A stretch of 64,000 nt of DNA from Acytostelium subglobosum LB1 (GCF_000787575.1 NW_012236513.1:372001-436000); one strand, 5' to 3'; counted from the stretch's first letter, positions 11,864 to 23,693 are shown. Notes: generated by a model from the letters alone, not told the origin. Numbers and translations: made by a program.

Positions 11864-12905
11864 CTACAACATATTTATTGCTGATGATGTTGGTCTTGGA
11901 GCCTCCAACTTCTGGAAGTTCTTGATGATCGTCGAGTATGTTGTGGCGTAGTTGTTGGCGAGGTCGTGGTAGGAGAAGCGGAACCTGATCAGCTCCTTCT
12001 CATCTTGTTGTATAATCCTAAATGAATGACAAGGAATAGGTAAGTAAATGATTGATTGAACAAAGTACCAGGACAAGGGCATGCCATTGCCAGGCAAGAG
12101 TGTCCTGCTTACGCTTGCTTAAAGTCATCGATATCGCGATGCTTGAGCGCCTTCTTGATGGTGTTGGCGCGATGGATAAAGTAGTTTTCTGACTGCTCCA
12201 GCAGAGTGGTGTAGATGTCCTCCAACTTGGTGAGAGTGCCAATCATCTCCTCTTGGATATCGACGCCAAAGTTGTTTCCATCCTCGATTCTTGGAACATT
12301 CAACGAGATCCAGCAACGAATGACAGAGAATGTTTCAATCAGATCGACATAGTGCTTCTTCAATGTGTTGTGAGATTGCAAGATGTGCTGTATGTATGGA
12401 CAATGGAGAGAGCGAGTAGCAGGGAAGGCCAAGTCAGAGGATGGATGGATGGGTTGATTGATTGATTGGTTGTAGATGGTATGTGTGAGTGACAATGTGT
12501 TCTGATCAGATAGCACTTTGCTTTTGATTAATGATCATGCGTGAGTGCGTTCAACATACTGCGTTCGTCTTTGATAGTTCCTCAATTGACATTGATGTAT
12601 GTGTACTGTTTCCAATCTTTCTCTTCTTATCAATGGCAACCGAATCACTGCTAGAGTCAACAAAGATGGACTCGTTTTCCAATGTAGTCTGTGAATGTGA
12701 TGTGATTATAAGTATGTGTTGGAGCGAGTATGTATGATAATGAATGAATGTAGTCTATTGATCATCAACATACTGCAAGCTTCTGGTAATCTATGATCCT
12801 CTGAGGGATGGTAACCTTGAGATGCTCCAAAGCCTGCTCATATAGCTGTGCTTTATATTGCAACACTCTCTCGTCAATCTTCAAATCATTCTTCTTTGAT
12901 GACAT
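11864..12905 (-). CDS. psmE3: Proteasome activator PA28 gamma (REG gamma)
   Basis: Four exons: start at 12905 to about 12775, then about 12690-12562, then about 12387-12114, then about 12017-11864; phases fit. The last two exons match PSME3: WISLNVPRIEDGNNFGVDIQEE, the activation-loop region that opens the 20S gate, and the C-terminal four-helix segment with DEKELIRFRFSYHDLANNYATTYSTIIKNFQKL. Exon 2 carries a basic KKRK cluster in a Ser/Thr-rich insert, as expected for the nuclear gamma form rather than the cytosolic alpha/beta forms. It would form a heptameric ring that stimulates ubiquitin-independent proteasome cleavage. One PA28 gene of gamma type is the presumed ancestral state. Confidence 0.92.
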
Positions 12906-13204
12906 GTCTATCTATGTATATGTATAAATATATATTATCTCTATCTATGAACAAACAAATAATTGGGAAAGTATAGAATGAATGAACACGATGATTAAGT
13001 TCATGAATCACACGTTTGGGATTGAATGTCAGAGCGCCAAATGACCCTTTTTCTCGATTTTGGGACTTTACAAAGTCAATCATTTGATTGACCAAAGATG
13101 AAGAAGTAGAAGTAGATTGATTGATTGACTGACGTGACTGTCACAGTCGATGATTCAATCAATCACTCAATTATACCAATGGGGGATACTCGTTAAGTAA
13201 CTAA

Positions 13205-14494
13205 CTACACGTCGCCACCTCTGTTTAATGCTGTGGTAGTGGAAGATGGAGTTGTTGTTTGGTACAAGCTATACAAGTTGTGTTGAGGTGATTGTTGAAG
13301 CGAGCCAACAACAACATTGGTTGTTGCTGTTCCTGCCGCCGATTGATGCTGCTTGAGGAAGGCTGCGCCAGAGGCATCGGCCATATCCAGTGACGAGCTA
13401 AGGCCTCCATGACCATTAGTCAAAGTTTCGTCGCCGGCCTCCTTGGTACCATCGCGCATGCGATAGTGATGTGGCTTGTAGTCCACCTTTTCGATTCGGA
13501 ACAAGTTGCGAAGACTGGCGCTGTTTGTTGTTATGCGAGTGGGAGGTGCGAGCTGCGAGTGAGTATGATTGATCGATTGAATGATTGATCGATTGATTGA
13601 AGTGATACCTACGCTATCTTTTCTTTTGACTCATCGTCATTGCAATCCTTATTCCATATTCCAATCAAACTGTTGTCTGCTGACCTAAATGATATGACGA
13701 TGCCGTTGATCGAGTCACCGCCTTCGATTTGTTCACCAACAAAGGCCAACAACTGTTGTTGGTTCAAACGAGCAATAGTGTTAGTCAACTGAGTGTCATG
13801 TGAGCATGTGACAAGCAAAGCAATCAACATACCAGGTCCTCCCACCACTTGGACGTGAAGTTCCTTCTGACCTTGATGACGAACTTGCCGCCATTCTGAT
13901 TCTCTGGGTCTTCCCAGACGGGTCTGATGCCCTCCTTGAATAAATATATGTCGCTGAGCGTGGAGAACTCGTCCACGGGTCTGATCATATGACTGTAGTA
14001 TGACCAAAACGTCTCCACCTATGTATGTGTTTGTAGCGAATGTTGAGTTGATGCTCGTGTCAGATAGTGCATTGATTGCTTTGAATGATTGAATGAATGG
14101 AATGAATGATCCCTTACAGTGTTGACTGGACCAGTTATCATCTGGAGATCGTTGAGATAATCGGAAGTGTTCTTGGGCCTCTTTGGCATGTAGAAGAAGA
14201 AGAAGCTGTTGGCCAAAGGATGTACTGCACCTCCATTAGGAGCAGCATTCGCCTGTTGTGTTGATCCACCATGTTGTTGCTGAATCGGTGTACCTATAAT
14301 CGAAGTAGTTGTGTTTGCTGTACTTTGTCTATATTGGTTGTATATGTCATGTCATGTCAATCATTTCGTTGTTCATCAGTGTCGCTCATTCAATCATCAC
14401 ACTCAATCAATCATCACAAACAACCATTCAATCATTCAATCAATCAATCAATCAATCACTTTCTCATCTCTGTATATATCGCTTACAAGTCCAT
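13205..14494 (-). CDS. eIF4E2/4EHP-type cap-binding protein
   Basis: Five exons (14494-14487, 14328-14118, 14018-13833, 13752-13613, 13520-13205) sum to 861 bases and 286 residues. The first coding exon is only 8 bases (ATGGACTT); it is inferred from a GTAAGC donor and a TATAG acceptor that completes a Leu codon and restores the frame. The core HPLANSFFFFYMPKRPK, VETFWSYYSHMIRPVD, YLFKEGIRPVWED..NQNGGKFVIK and WWEDLLLAFVGEQ fits class II eIF4E, where 4EHP has aromatic substitutions in the cap pocket. Here YMPKRPK replaces the WYSRR-type stretch, so one cap-stacking aromatic is Tyr or Phe. It probably binds capped mRNA weakly and represses translation. The C-terminal 90 residues are low complexity and unlike known 4EHP. 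Confidence is high for family, moderate for exon 1. Confidence 0.87.
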
Positions 14495-15565
14495 TGTGTT
14501 ATTGTAGTGTTGATGTATGTATGTTCAAAGGATAGAGAGAGAGAGAGTGCGTATGTAATGTAATGTAATTTAACTGAATGAATGAATGAACAGGTACTGA
14601 TGAGGATGAAGTCAACATCATCACCAGCTCTGAAAAAAAAGAAAAGAGACAACAGATGGTGGTGGGGAGTTCCGTTCAAACACTAGTCGTGAAGCTCCCA
14701 GGGTTGGTTGAAGTCAAAGACTGTTCGTTGAATGTTGGAATGGTTAAAGGTTCACAATGTTAATCACATCTATTCAATGATTATCACTATTACCTTTACT
14801 ACTATTACTATAACTATTATTACATATAATATTACTACACGTAACTACCATCAATAATCGAGTAGATTAAAGTTAAGACGCGTGGACAATCATGTTTGGT
14901 AAATGTTGATGTTCAAGAGACTCAAGATAAATAGATAGATGGACGGAGGATGGAGGATGTATGGATGGATGTAGATGGAGCAGAAGGTTTATTCAATCAC
15001 ATAATTATGGATGGGTTTGGGGAGAGGTTGGGGATGGAGGGAGGGAGGGAGGTTGGGAGGAGTAGGAGGAGGAAGGGATAGGGTAGGATGGGAATCAACA
15101 ACATACACTATGAGCACAAAGGATGGAACAAGTGGATTATATATACCAATGTTACAAACTTTAGCATTTATGGTGTCGTATATGGTTTGAATTGAAATGG
15201 AGATGGAGATGGAGAGAAGGTGTAAGGTAGGAAGGTGAGTTGGTTGAATGAATGAATGTATGTTATGTATGTTCTCGGATGAACTTGTCGACTACTTGGA
15301 AATGATGATGGCGATGGCGATGAGACTTGTGGAATGATTGTCCACGGTGACACCACACGGGCGGTGAACACTGGGACACTTGTTCCAAACTGGATCTCGA
15401 GATGACATCAAGCCAGAACCTGGATATTGGTCGACAACAGTTATTAACTGTTCGATCGAAATAAATGGTTCACTGGCTGATTGACTGACTGATTGACTGA
15501 CTGACCGACTGACTGACTGGCTGATGGTTGGTTGGTTGGTAGGTTGGACGATGACAGACGACGAT
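14495..15565. other. Intergenic spacer with purine-rich tract
   Basis: This region lies upstream of the 4EHP gene and downstream of the PH-LysM gene. It contains AT-rich simple sequence (14755-14860), GGAT-rich runs, a strong G-run tract at 15011-15060, and a CTGA/GACT tetranucleotide array near 15475-15520. A minus-strand frame at 15292-15474 has coding-like composition but runs out of the end of the neighbour and has no support of its own. Confidence 0.45.
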
Positions 15566-17135
15566 CTATTGTACAAATGGATGCTGGGACTCCCAGTCCA
15601 GGTCATCCTTGAGCTCCTTGATGGCGCGCTTGATGTCCCAGTCGTTGTTGGAGAGATAGGATCGCGACTCCTCCTTGGAGATGCCCTCAGACACTGATAG
15701 CAACTGGATCATCTTCCTGCGCTGCTGCTCCTCCGTCATGGGGGTGGGAGCCTGCGTGGACAGGTTGATGTTGCCCGACACGGGGATGAGCAGTGTCTGA
15801 TGAGTGATGCACGTGTCGTTCTTGATCAAGTTGGTGCGCTTGATCACATCGATCGTGGTGTTGTATCGGATGGCCAGACCAGCCAGCGTGTCGCTGCTCT
15901 GCACGCTGTGATGAATCCATTGGACATTGTCGCCACTGGTGCTGGTGATCACGCCGTCAATGATCTGAGGCGGCTGTGGGAAGTAGTTGTTGATGATTGG
16001 GAATGGCTGTTGTGCCGCCACACCCGACTGCTGATGAGGTGGCTGCTGCGCCACAGACTCTCCAGAGTAAAAGTTGGCATTGTTGGCATTGTTGTTGTTG
16101 TTGGCATTGATGTTGGCATTGGGGTTCAGAGAAGGGTAGTGCAACAGGAATTGATGAGGATTCGGTGGAGAGAGTGATAGTGTCTGAAATCCAGAGCCGG
16201 AGGTCTGCAACAGTTTCTGGTTGGACTTGGACTGCAGAAAGAACTTCTTCTGTGTGTGCAGACAGTCGATCCACGCCTCGGTCTGGTCGGCGACGGGCGA
16301 GTACAGGTTGTGGTTGCGCTGGCCATCGTTGATGATCAGACAGATGCGATCGCCCTCGTCAGTGTTCATGCGCTTGAACGAGATGGCAATGTCGCCCAGT
16401 TGGAAGACACGGTGCACGACCTTGTCCGACTCGTCGTGATAGTTGATCAGTGTGCCAAATGTGAGACGGAAGCGACGACGCTCCCAGAAGCCCAGACGCT
16501 TGCCCTGCTTCTTCATGACGCCCTCGTACAAGATCTTCTCGGCGCCAACGTAGCCAAAGTTTAGATTCTGGAACAGTGGGCTGTTCTGAACCACCTCTGG
16601 CTTGGCAACAGTCATTGAACGAAGGATCTGTGTAGTGTTCTCATCCTCCTGATGATAAGTGCTGAAGCATGGTGATGCCTCTCTTCCAATTCTGTTGCAG
16701 CATAGCCATCTCTCTTCAGTCTTGATATAACTATATTTGATTAATTGATTAGATGTGTTAGTGTCATTGTCCATGTGATTGATGAGTGAGGCACATGACA
16801 TACTTGTCTCTATGGAATGAGCAAGCTTGATTATTGAATGAATCCATGTGATAGTATATCTTTGTGCATCTTAGACATCTCTTGAGATCTGTTGCATTCT
16901 CAAATTGAGGTGCTGGTGCTGACTGCTGTTGCTGCTGTTGCTGTTGCTGCTGCTGTTGAACGAATGAATATGGTAGAGAATCCATAATTGATCCATGTTG
17001 TTGTTGCTGCTGTTGCTGCTGTGGATATAATTGTGCAGATGATGCACTGTTGATAGAGAAATCACTATCAACTCCAAATTGTTCGAATCCCATTATATTA
17101 TTATAATTATTATTATCTGGTATCAGTGTCATCAT
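15566..17135 (-). CDS. Zinc-cluster, PH and LysM domain protein with UBA/CUE-like tail
   Basis: Two exons, 17135-16804 and 16730-15566, give 498 residues. After a disordered glutamine-rich N-terminus comes a cysteine/histidine cluster split by the intron: CLRC, then CSFHRD, then RWLCCNR and PCFSTYH (about residues 85-135), spaced like a CHORD-type or related zinc module. A PH domain follows (about 165-270; YEGVMKKQGKRLGFWERRRFRL ... AWIDCLHTQKKFF). After a His/Gln/Asn-rich linker there is a LysM domain (about 375-420; VQSSDTLAGLAIRYNTTIDVIKRTN) and finally a short helical UBA/CUE-like segment (LSVSEGISKEESRSYLSNNDWDIKRAIKEL). With no signal peptide it should be intracellular, so the LysM more likely binds protein, as in TLDc/OXR1-type proteins, than chitin. 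Function is unknown. Confidence 0.8.
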
Positions 17136-17316
17136 TATTATATAGTAATAATATATTATGTATGTATATATGTATAAGTAGTAATAATAATGATGAATGA
17201 ACGAATGGATGGAGAAAGAATAAATTAATTAATTTAGAAGTAGAATAGAGTGGTAAGGAGGATTGTGTGTTAGTATATATGTTATTATTAATGTTGTAAA
17301 GGGTGTCGCGATGACT

Positions 17317-17344
17317 CCTGGGGGTTGGGGTAAACCCAACCAGG
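17317..17344. repeat. GC-rich inverted repeat (hairpin)
   Basis: CCTGG and TTGGG (separated by GGG) pair with CCCAA and CCAGG around a GTAAA loop, giving ten base pairs in AT-rich surroundings. It lies about 180 bases before the PH-LysM start codon, so it may be in that gene's promoter or leader. Function unknown. Confidence 0.55.
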
Positions 17345-18810
17345 GTCTAATTAATTCATTCATCCAGTCCAGCCAGTCAGTCTGGGGGAAAGATTGAATG
17401 AATTGGCTGCCTGGGGGAAACAACACAAACTTTGTCGTTGATGGTCGCGCAAACAACCAACCAACCGACAACACACATCAGCACACACAAGACACAAAGA
17501 CAATCAATCACATTCAATCAACATCAAACATATTTGCGAACTTACATTATATATTATTGTATGTTGTATGTTTGATTATGAAGTGGTGCACACTGGTTGA
17601 CTGACTGACTATTTGACTGACTTGATTGATTGATTGATTGTAATGTATTGTATGGAGAGATAGAGATAGATGAAGTTGGAATGAATAAGTTGAGTAAGGA
17701 GAAATAAGAAGTGATGTGAGGTGGGTGATGGACAACAACAACAACAAGCACACTAACAAATAGGTGTTGGATGAACGGATGGATTGGCTGTGGGTGAGGC
17801 AAAGAAGGTGCTTGGAGTGAGTCTTTGAGTGAGCAACACTGGGCACAAGTATGCTGTGAGCTTGAAACAAACAAGTCACACACCACCTCACAATCTTTTC
17901 TCAATCCCACACAGACCTTTCTATTTTTTAACCTTGATTTCAAAGGTGAGCGAGCCTGGGCCTGGGTAGTGAGCTCATCCATCTTCCATTCAAATACCTT
18001 GCACCTGCCCACTTTTGGTCGACACGAATTTATTTATTTAATTTCATTTTTTCATTCACTCTCCCTGTCTCATGGTCCACTAACAATGGGCAAAATGAAA
18101 TGATAGGAACGTACTTTCTCCTGGGATGCACATCACGATCGGCTGGATTAATGTCTGGTTTCACGCTAACATAAACATCATACACACCAGTATGGCAAGT
18201 TTCACGCGGGTCCCAAACAAAGTAACTGTTTGCAAAACTGTGTGTGTGAGTTGATCAGTTCTGAAAACCCAGGTCTGGGTCTCTTGATTGACAATGACAA
18301 GCCAATCACATCATCGCTGACATCAACACGTAACAAATCAATCAACTGACTGACCAACCAACTAACCAGTATGTCAGCCTGTCAGTATGTCAGTCACCGG
18401 TTATTTCCAAACTTGTATCTGGTTCGTTTCTCCTCAACTTTGGTCCCCGTCCTGGACAACAATGTCAGGCCGAGGTGGCAAATGTCGTGTCGGGTCATGT
18501 CATTTATGTCACAGATCTGAATCCTCCTGTTGTCAAGTTCATCATTATTTTCATATCTCTTCTTCTCACTGATTCATTCACTCTATATCAATCACATACT
18601 TATAAGCATGGTGACAATTGATTAACCATATTGACTAATCAGAGGCCAGATCCCTCCCCTTGACCAACATTTATTTGTGGATGTGATAGTGTGCTCATTG
18701 AGATTGTTTGTTCGCCATGTAGCCACACACTCTCTTCTATCAATAACTTCTGATCTGTCCAACATTCCTTTACATACCATAGAATGTAAATCAGAATACA
18801 CGTACCTACC

Positions 18811-19130
18811 AAAGTTTGGGGATTTCTCTTGCACTTACCAAAGTATACTTTGTCAATTACTTTGGTTAATATTGCTACTACCAAGGCAATTACCAAGGCC
18901 ATTACTCTGGTCGTCCCCAGGTATACCTTGTCTATTGACCAAGGTTTATTTTGGCTATTACTTTGGGAGTTGGGAGTACTTTTGCACTTTCCAAAGTATA
19001 CTTACACAAGCATTGGCGATCATATTGTCATCTACGAAAGAATACTTTGGCTATTTCTATGGACCGAACATAGTAAGCTTTGGCAATTACCTTGGGACAG
19101 ACCAAGTATTCTTTGGTGATTCGACAGGGT
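18811..19130. repeat. Field of short degenerate repeats (CCAAAG / TTTGG / CCAAGG)
   Basis: About 320 bases hold some fifteen to twenty copies of CCAAAG or CCAAGG or their complements, often followed by GCAATTAC or TATACTT. A 22-base block is repeated with one mismatch at 18829-18850 and 18982-19003. Both orientations occur, so local hairpins are possible. It lies about 180 bases upstream of GET3. Confidence 0.55.
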
Positions 19131-19307
19131 ATAATCATAGTCAATTTCATCATTGTTTCACTGATTTATATAATTCCAACGAAATTTCATTGATATTTGC
19201 GTTTCAACGACATTCTTGAGTAAGTTCACACACATTCAAATTCATTATCATTATTCATACATACATACAAACATAAACATAAACCTATATACATACCCAG
19301 ATAGATA

Positions 19308-20550
19308 ATGTCTACATCAACAACTTCAACAGCAGCACCAGGAGGTGATATTGGCATTGATGAGTACGCTCCATCAATTCAGAACTTGCTCGATCAACAG
19401 AGTTTGAAGTGGATATTCGTTGGAGGAAAGGGTGGTGTAGGAAAGGTAAGGCGAAGACACACAATTACACGAGCATTGTTGTTTACTTACTAACTTGCTG
19501 AATGAATGTTTCAACAACAGACTACTACTAGTTGCAGTCTTGCTATTCAGCTTGCCAAGGTCAGAGATTCAGTGTTGCTCATATCCACAGATCCCGCTCA
19601 CAACCTGAGCGATGCGTTTGGTCAGAAGTTCACTAAGCATCCATCTCTTGTCAATGGCTTCAAGAACTTGCATTGCATGGTATGGGACAATCTATCAATC
19701 AATCATCGACGATACATTCTAACACCGATCATCGGTCATACAACATAACAGGAAATCGACCCAACTCCAGATCAAGATGCACCAGAGTTCATGGACAAGC
19801 AGAAGGATATGTTCAACTTTTCAGAGATTGCCATGTCTATCCCTGGTATCGATGAGGCAATGAGTTTCTCCGAGGTGATGAAGCTTGTTCAAAGCATGGA
19901 GTTCTCTGTCATTGTATTCGACACAGCACCAACAGGTCACACTCTTCGTCTCCTATCCATTCCATCACTCTTGGACAAGGGTATTGCCAAGTTCATGGAT
20001 GGTAACCTATCTGGTATCTTCTCAACTGTAAGTGTTGGTCACATCTAGATGAAACGACACTCACTCACTGACAATCAATCAATCAATTACCAACAATCAG
20101 ATTGGTAACGTAGTTGGAACTACTCAGACACCAGATCAAATCCAGAATAGAATTACATCATTGAAGAAGACTATTGAGGAAGTCAATGTACAGTTCAAGA
20201 ACCCTGACATGACCACCTTTGTTCCAGTCTGCATCCCCGAGTTCCTCTCACTCTACGAGACCGAGAGACTCATCCAACAACTAACAAAGTTGGACATGGA
20301 CGTACAGAACATCATCGTCAACCAGATTGTCTATCCAGAGATTGATTGTGGACTCTGTCTAGCAAGAAGAAAGATGCAGCAGAAGTATCTCGACCAGATG
20401 GCCGACCTCTACATGGACTTCCACGTGACAAAGATGCCACTGTTGAAGGCTGAGATCAGAGGAGTGCCATCACTCTCTATATTCTCTGAGCTGTTGGTCA
20501 AGCCATACGATGGCAAGACACAGATAGTGTTGCCAAGCCAAGACCATTAA
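19308..20550 (+). CDS. get3: GET3/ASNA1 tail-anchored protein targeting ATPase
   Basis: Four exons (19308-19445, 19521-19679, 19752-20027, 20101-20550), all phase 0, give 340 residues. GET3 (TRC40) carries newly made tail-anchored proteins to the ER membrane. The deviant Walker A GKGGVGKTTTS is split by the first intron exactly after GGVGK. Switch I is [14 protein letters not shown], the A-loop/switch [18 protein letters not shown], and the zinc-binding pair lies in CGLCLARR (CxxC), which makes the dimer. The methionine-rich substrate-binding helices around [25 protein letters not shown] are present. Length matches animal and fungal GET3, not the duplicated bacterial ArsA form. D. discoideum calls the homolog arsA in some annotations; the targeting role is inferred from the family. 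Confidence 0.95.
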
Positions 20551-20687
20551 ACAATGTAATAGCAACGTGTGTACGCACTGCAACTCCCTTCACTGCATTG
20601 CATCTATCTTGCACCCTGCACTGTAACACCTTAGACTACTCGAGTTGTGTAATAGACTAGCATAACAAGACGATGAGTTTAATCAAC

Positions 20688-23204
20688 TTAATTGAAACTG
20701 CCATCGAATCCATTGAAGCCAGCGAGCAAGAAGATTGGATAATAGCCTTTCTTTTCGATCTTGGAGCACCAGTTCCAACATGATGTCAATCTGCCATCAA
20801 TACATGATCCTGCGTCGAAGCTGTTGTCTGCGCCACTTCCATCGAATCCATGCCTGAAGAAGTCGGTCAGAATACACTAGATTGATTGAACGAATGAGTT
20901 AGTGAATGAGTGAGTGAGGAGCAAAGGAAAGCCCATGTCCAATGGCTGTCGATGATACATACCATCATCAAGAATCTCTTGCCATGGAAGTGATTGTTGA
21001 TGAGGTCCAATAGATGTGGCTCTTGCTGTCGCTCGATGTATTCCAGTGTCGTTACGATGGGATTGAGGATGCGAGACACTTGAGTGTACTTGTCGATGAA
21101 TGTCAATGCATTGGGCACGTTGTGATCGCCCATGTGGACGACGGTTGAGCCGACCCAGCCAGAGCCAACCTTGATCTGTGCCGACTGGAGTATCCTGCCC
21201 ATCTCGGCAGAGATCTTGGGTGCATACTGCATACGGTTCAGACCCTGTCCAGTTTCGGACAGACGGTAATCGGCGCCGCGCAGCAGATCCGTCTCTGCCA
21301 GATACCAGAGCTTGAACATGTCGTTCAGGATCTTCTTCCAAAGAACTAGCGACTGGTAGACGTAGATGCACTGTCTGCTGTGTGAGTGGCTGAGGCGCGC
21401 GCCTTCCTGGCCAAACGAAATCTTTAGCGAGAAGTGCGAGTCCTCCTTCTCTGGGTCAAAGTAGGTGTCGAGGTATTTGAGCATCTTGCTGACGGGGTCG
21501 CGGTTGTCCCTCAGGAACGAGTTGTTGTCACCGATCGAATAGATGCACTGTTGGATCGTGTCGGAGGACAGTGTCTCTGATCTATACTTGTTGGAGAGTG
21601 CCTTGATGGCCTTGTCCTTTAGGGTGGTCTCATGATGGATGGCATCGCGTGTCTTGCCATATAGTGTGATCTCCCTTGTGGCAAAGTCGAGCAGAGGGTC
21701 GTCCAGCAGTGCGAGACCATCACATCTCTCCAGTGTCTTGTACACAGTCTTCAGATCGGTGACCAATGTCATTCCAATGGCTGAGCGAATCTCACTCTTG
21801 TTTGAATCCTGTAGCAAATGAATCATCTTTCCATACTCTGATCTCATCTTTGATGGGTTCATAATCTTGTGTCGTCTGCCAATCTCAAACACCATCTGGA
21901 AGAACTCCTCATTCTCCTTCAGTTCATGTGAGCTCAATAGTTCTCGTCCACTCTTGAAGTCACTATGATTGATTGATTGATTGGTGTTAGTTAGTCCGCG
22001 AGTGTATGTTATCTCTGCATCCCTCGTTGACTTTGACTTACTTGGCGACTAGTAGTCCTGTAAGGATGTCACATATCTGATGGATGAGCTTCTTCATGCG
22101 GGTGGTCTTGGCACTGTAGTTGATGCGGATATCGATTTGGTCGGTGTACTCTGATACGTGAAGCGCCGACTCGAGCAGACGCAGATAGTTCCTCTCCTTG
22201 ACATTGAGTCGCACTGGGATACACTTGGCACGCACCGCGAATGGTATCTTGGAAGCTTGTTTGCTATTATTACACACTAGTCTAATATGATGTTCTAGTT
22301 CTTCAATATCCATCTCATCACCAGGTGACATAATCATCATCTTTGAGTTTGAATGATTGCCATTGCCATTGCCATTGTTATTGTTGTTGTTGTTCTCGTC
22401 GCGATTGTTGTTGTTGTTGTTGCTGTCGTTGTCTTCATTCATAGTACTGTCTGATGCTTGAGGTTGATCGCTTGATGGATGCACTGCGGGAGGATGACCC
22501 AATCCAAGTTCTACAACTCCCAGACCAATTGGCGCACCTTGATTATGATTATATATTATATTATTATTAGTATTCGTCGTACTACTATTGCTACTACTAC
22601 TACTACTACTACTACTGCTGTTGGCGCTATGGTCTGGGAGTTGTACGACCTGTCCATTATTATGATGCTGGTGTTGTTGTTGTTGTGTAGTAGTTGGTGA
22701 CGGCGCAACAACATGTGACAATTGGACAGCGCCCAAGACATTCATTCGTGTCACACCGACATGATGATGCGTATAATGGTTGTACCTACTATGTATATGT
22801 TCACTGGCAGCGGACGAAGAGGCTACCGATGGCCTGTGATTAAGCAGACCAGCTGCAATGGCAAAGCTCTTCTGTAACGATGTCGCAAGGTCTATATAAG
22901 TGTGACTCTTTCTCATTCCCTTTCGATGCAATGACTAGTTTGTTTGATTGATTGATGTTAGAAGCGTCATCGAGAGTTGAGATGTAATCAAACATACCAA
23001 GCCACAGACCTCGCAGAGGTCATCATCGCACTGCTCACAGTGAATTGATGCAGGTTGGTCTGTACACTCTGTGCACATTCCCTTTGGTATATCTTCCTCT
23101 AGTGGGCCATTACTATTGTTGTTATTGTTGTTATTATTGTTGTTGTTGTTATCGTTGTTGATATCTTCATCATCGACATCATCCCAACCATTCTTTGAGG
23201 CCAT
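20688..23204 (-). CDS. UPF0652 family protein: B-box zinc finger plus DUF2009
   Basis: Four exons (23204-22998, 22934-22042, 21962-20963, 20876-20688) sum to 2289 bases, 762 residues. The N-terminus is acidic with an asparagine run, then CTECTDQPASIHCEQCDDDLCEVCG; the first intron falls inside this B-box and exon 2 resumes with SLHRKGMRKSHTYIDL, which completes the CxxC...H...H zinc pattern. A long Ser/Asn/Gln linker follows (about 115-270). The rest matches DUF2009: NYLRLLESALHVSEYTDQIDI, KIMNPSKMRSEYGKM, HVGDHNVPNAL-type MGDHNVPNALTFIDKYTQVSRIL, and a closing FFRHGFDGSGADN ... FNGFDGSFN. The family is widespread in eukaryotes but of unknown function. Family assignment is from memory of the conserved blocks. 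Confidence 0.84.
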
Positions 23205-23693
23205 ATCTATGTACATAAATGTGTGAGTCACATTGTTGTCGTTGTCGTTGTCGTTGTCTTTGATGTTGACGTCGTCAATCAAACATACCTAGAGGTCTTT
23301 TCTTTAAATTGAAGCTGATAGGAGAAGCCACTGCTATATATATCTGTGTGTACTTTATCTACGACTCAACCTAACTCTAACGAACAATCGTATATAATTA
23401 AATACAAATATCACAATTACGTATTATTATTATTGAGAGGGTAATGAAAGAATGGGTGTTTGTTTGTTCATTTGAACCTTCTCAAAGTGGAAAATAACTG
23501 GATAATAATAATAATAAAAGTAAAGAAAATATGTATGTATATTTATATTTATTGATTGCTTGATTGATTGATTGATTGTAATTGACACTACCTGTATGAA
23601 GCATAGGAATCCATTTTCTCATCATTGAATGGCACCTCAGACATATAATCATTCTCTAAGTCTACCTACTGGGATCATAGTTTATTATCCATC
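23205..23693. other. Intergenic spacer, no gene seen
   Basis: AT-rich spacer between the UPF0652 start and the PNGase stop, both minus strand. It contains TAT-rich simple sequence, AATAATAATAAAA runs near 23500 and an ATTG run near 23560. It should hold the UPF0652 promoter and the PNGase 3' end. No coding frame seen. Confidence 0.45.

Larger units (their letters stand above)
17136..19307. other. Long gene-free region with hairpin and CCAAAG/CCAAGG repeat field
   Basis: This 2.2 kb region is the longest stretch without a gene here and lies between the divergent PH-LysM and GET3 genes. From left to right it holds AT-rich leader sequence, a GC-rich hairpin at 17317-17344, repeated CTGGGGGAAA (about 17379 and 17411), ATTG/CAAT runs, a short inverted repeat ACCCAGGTCTGGGT near 18270, and a field of CCAAAG/CCAAGG/TTTGG motifs from about 18800 to 19130. 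Open frames across it lack codon bias and family resemblance, and I treat them as non-coding. Confidence 0.5.

Noticed and set aside
15292-15606. Minus-strand open frame of 104 residues
   Set aside because: It overlaps the end of the PH-LysM gene, begins within it and ends in simple repeats; it could be a 3' untranslated region.
18677-19219. Long plus-strand open frame of 180 residues
   Set aside because: It is made of CCAAAG/CCAAGG repeats, has no codon bias and no family resemblance.
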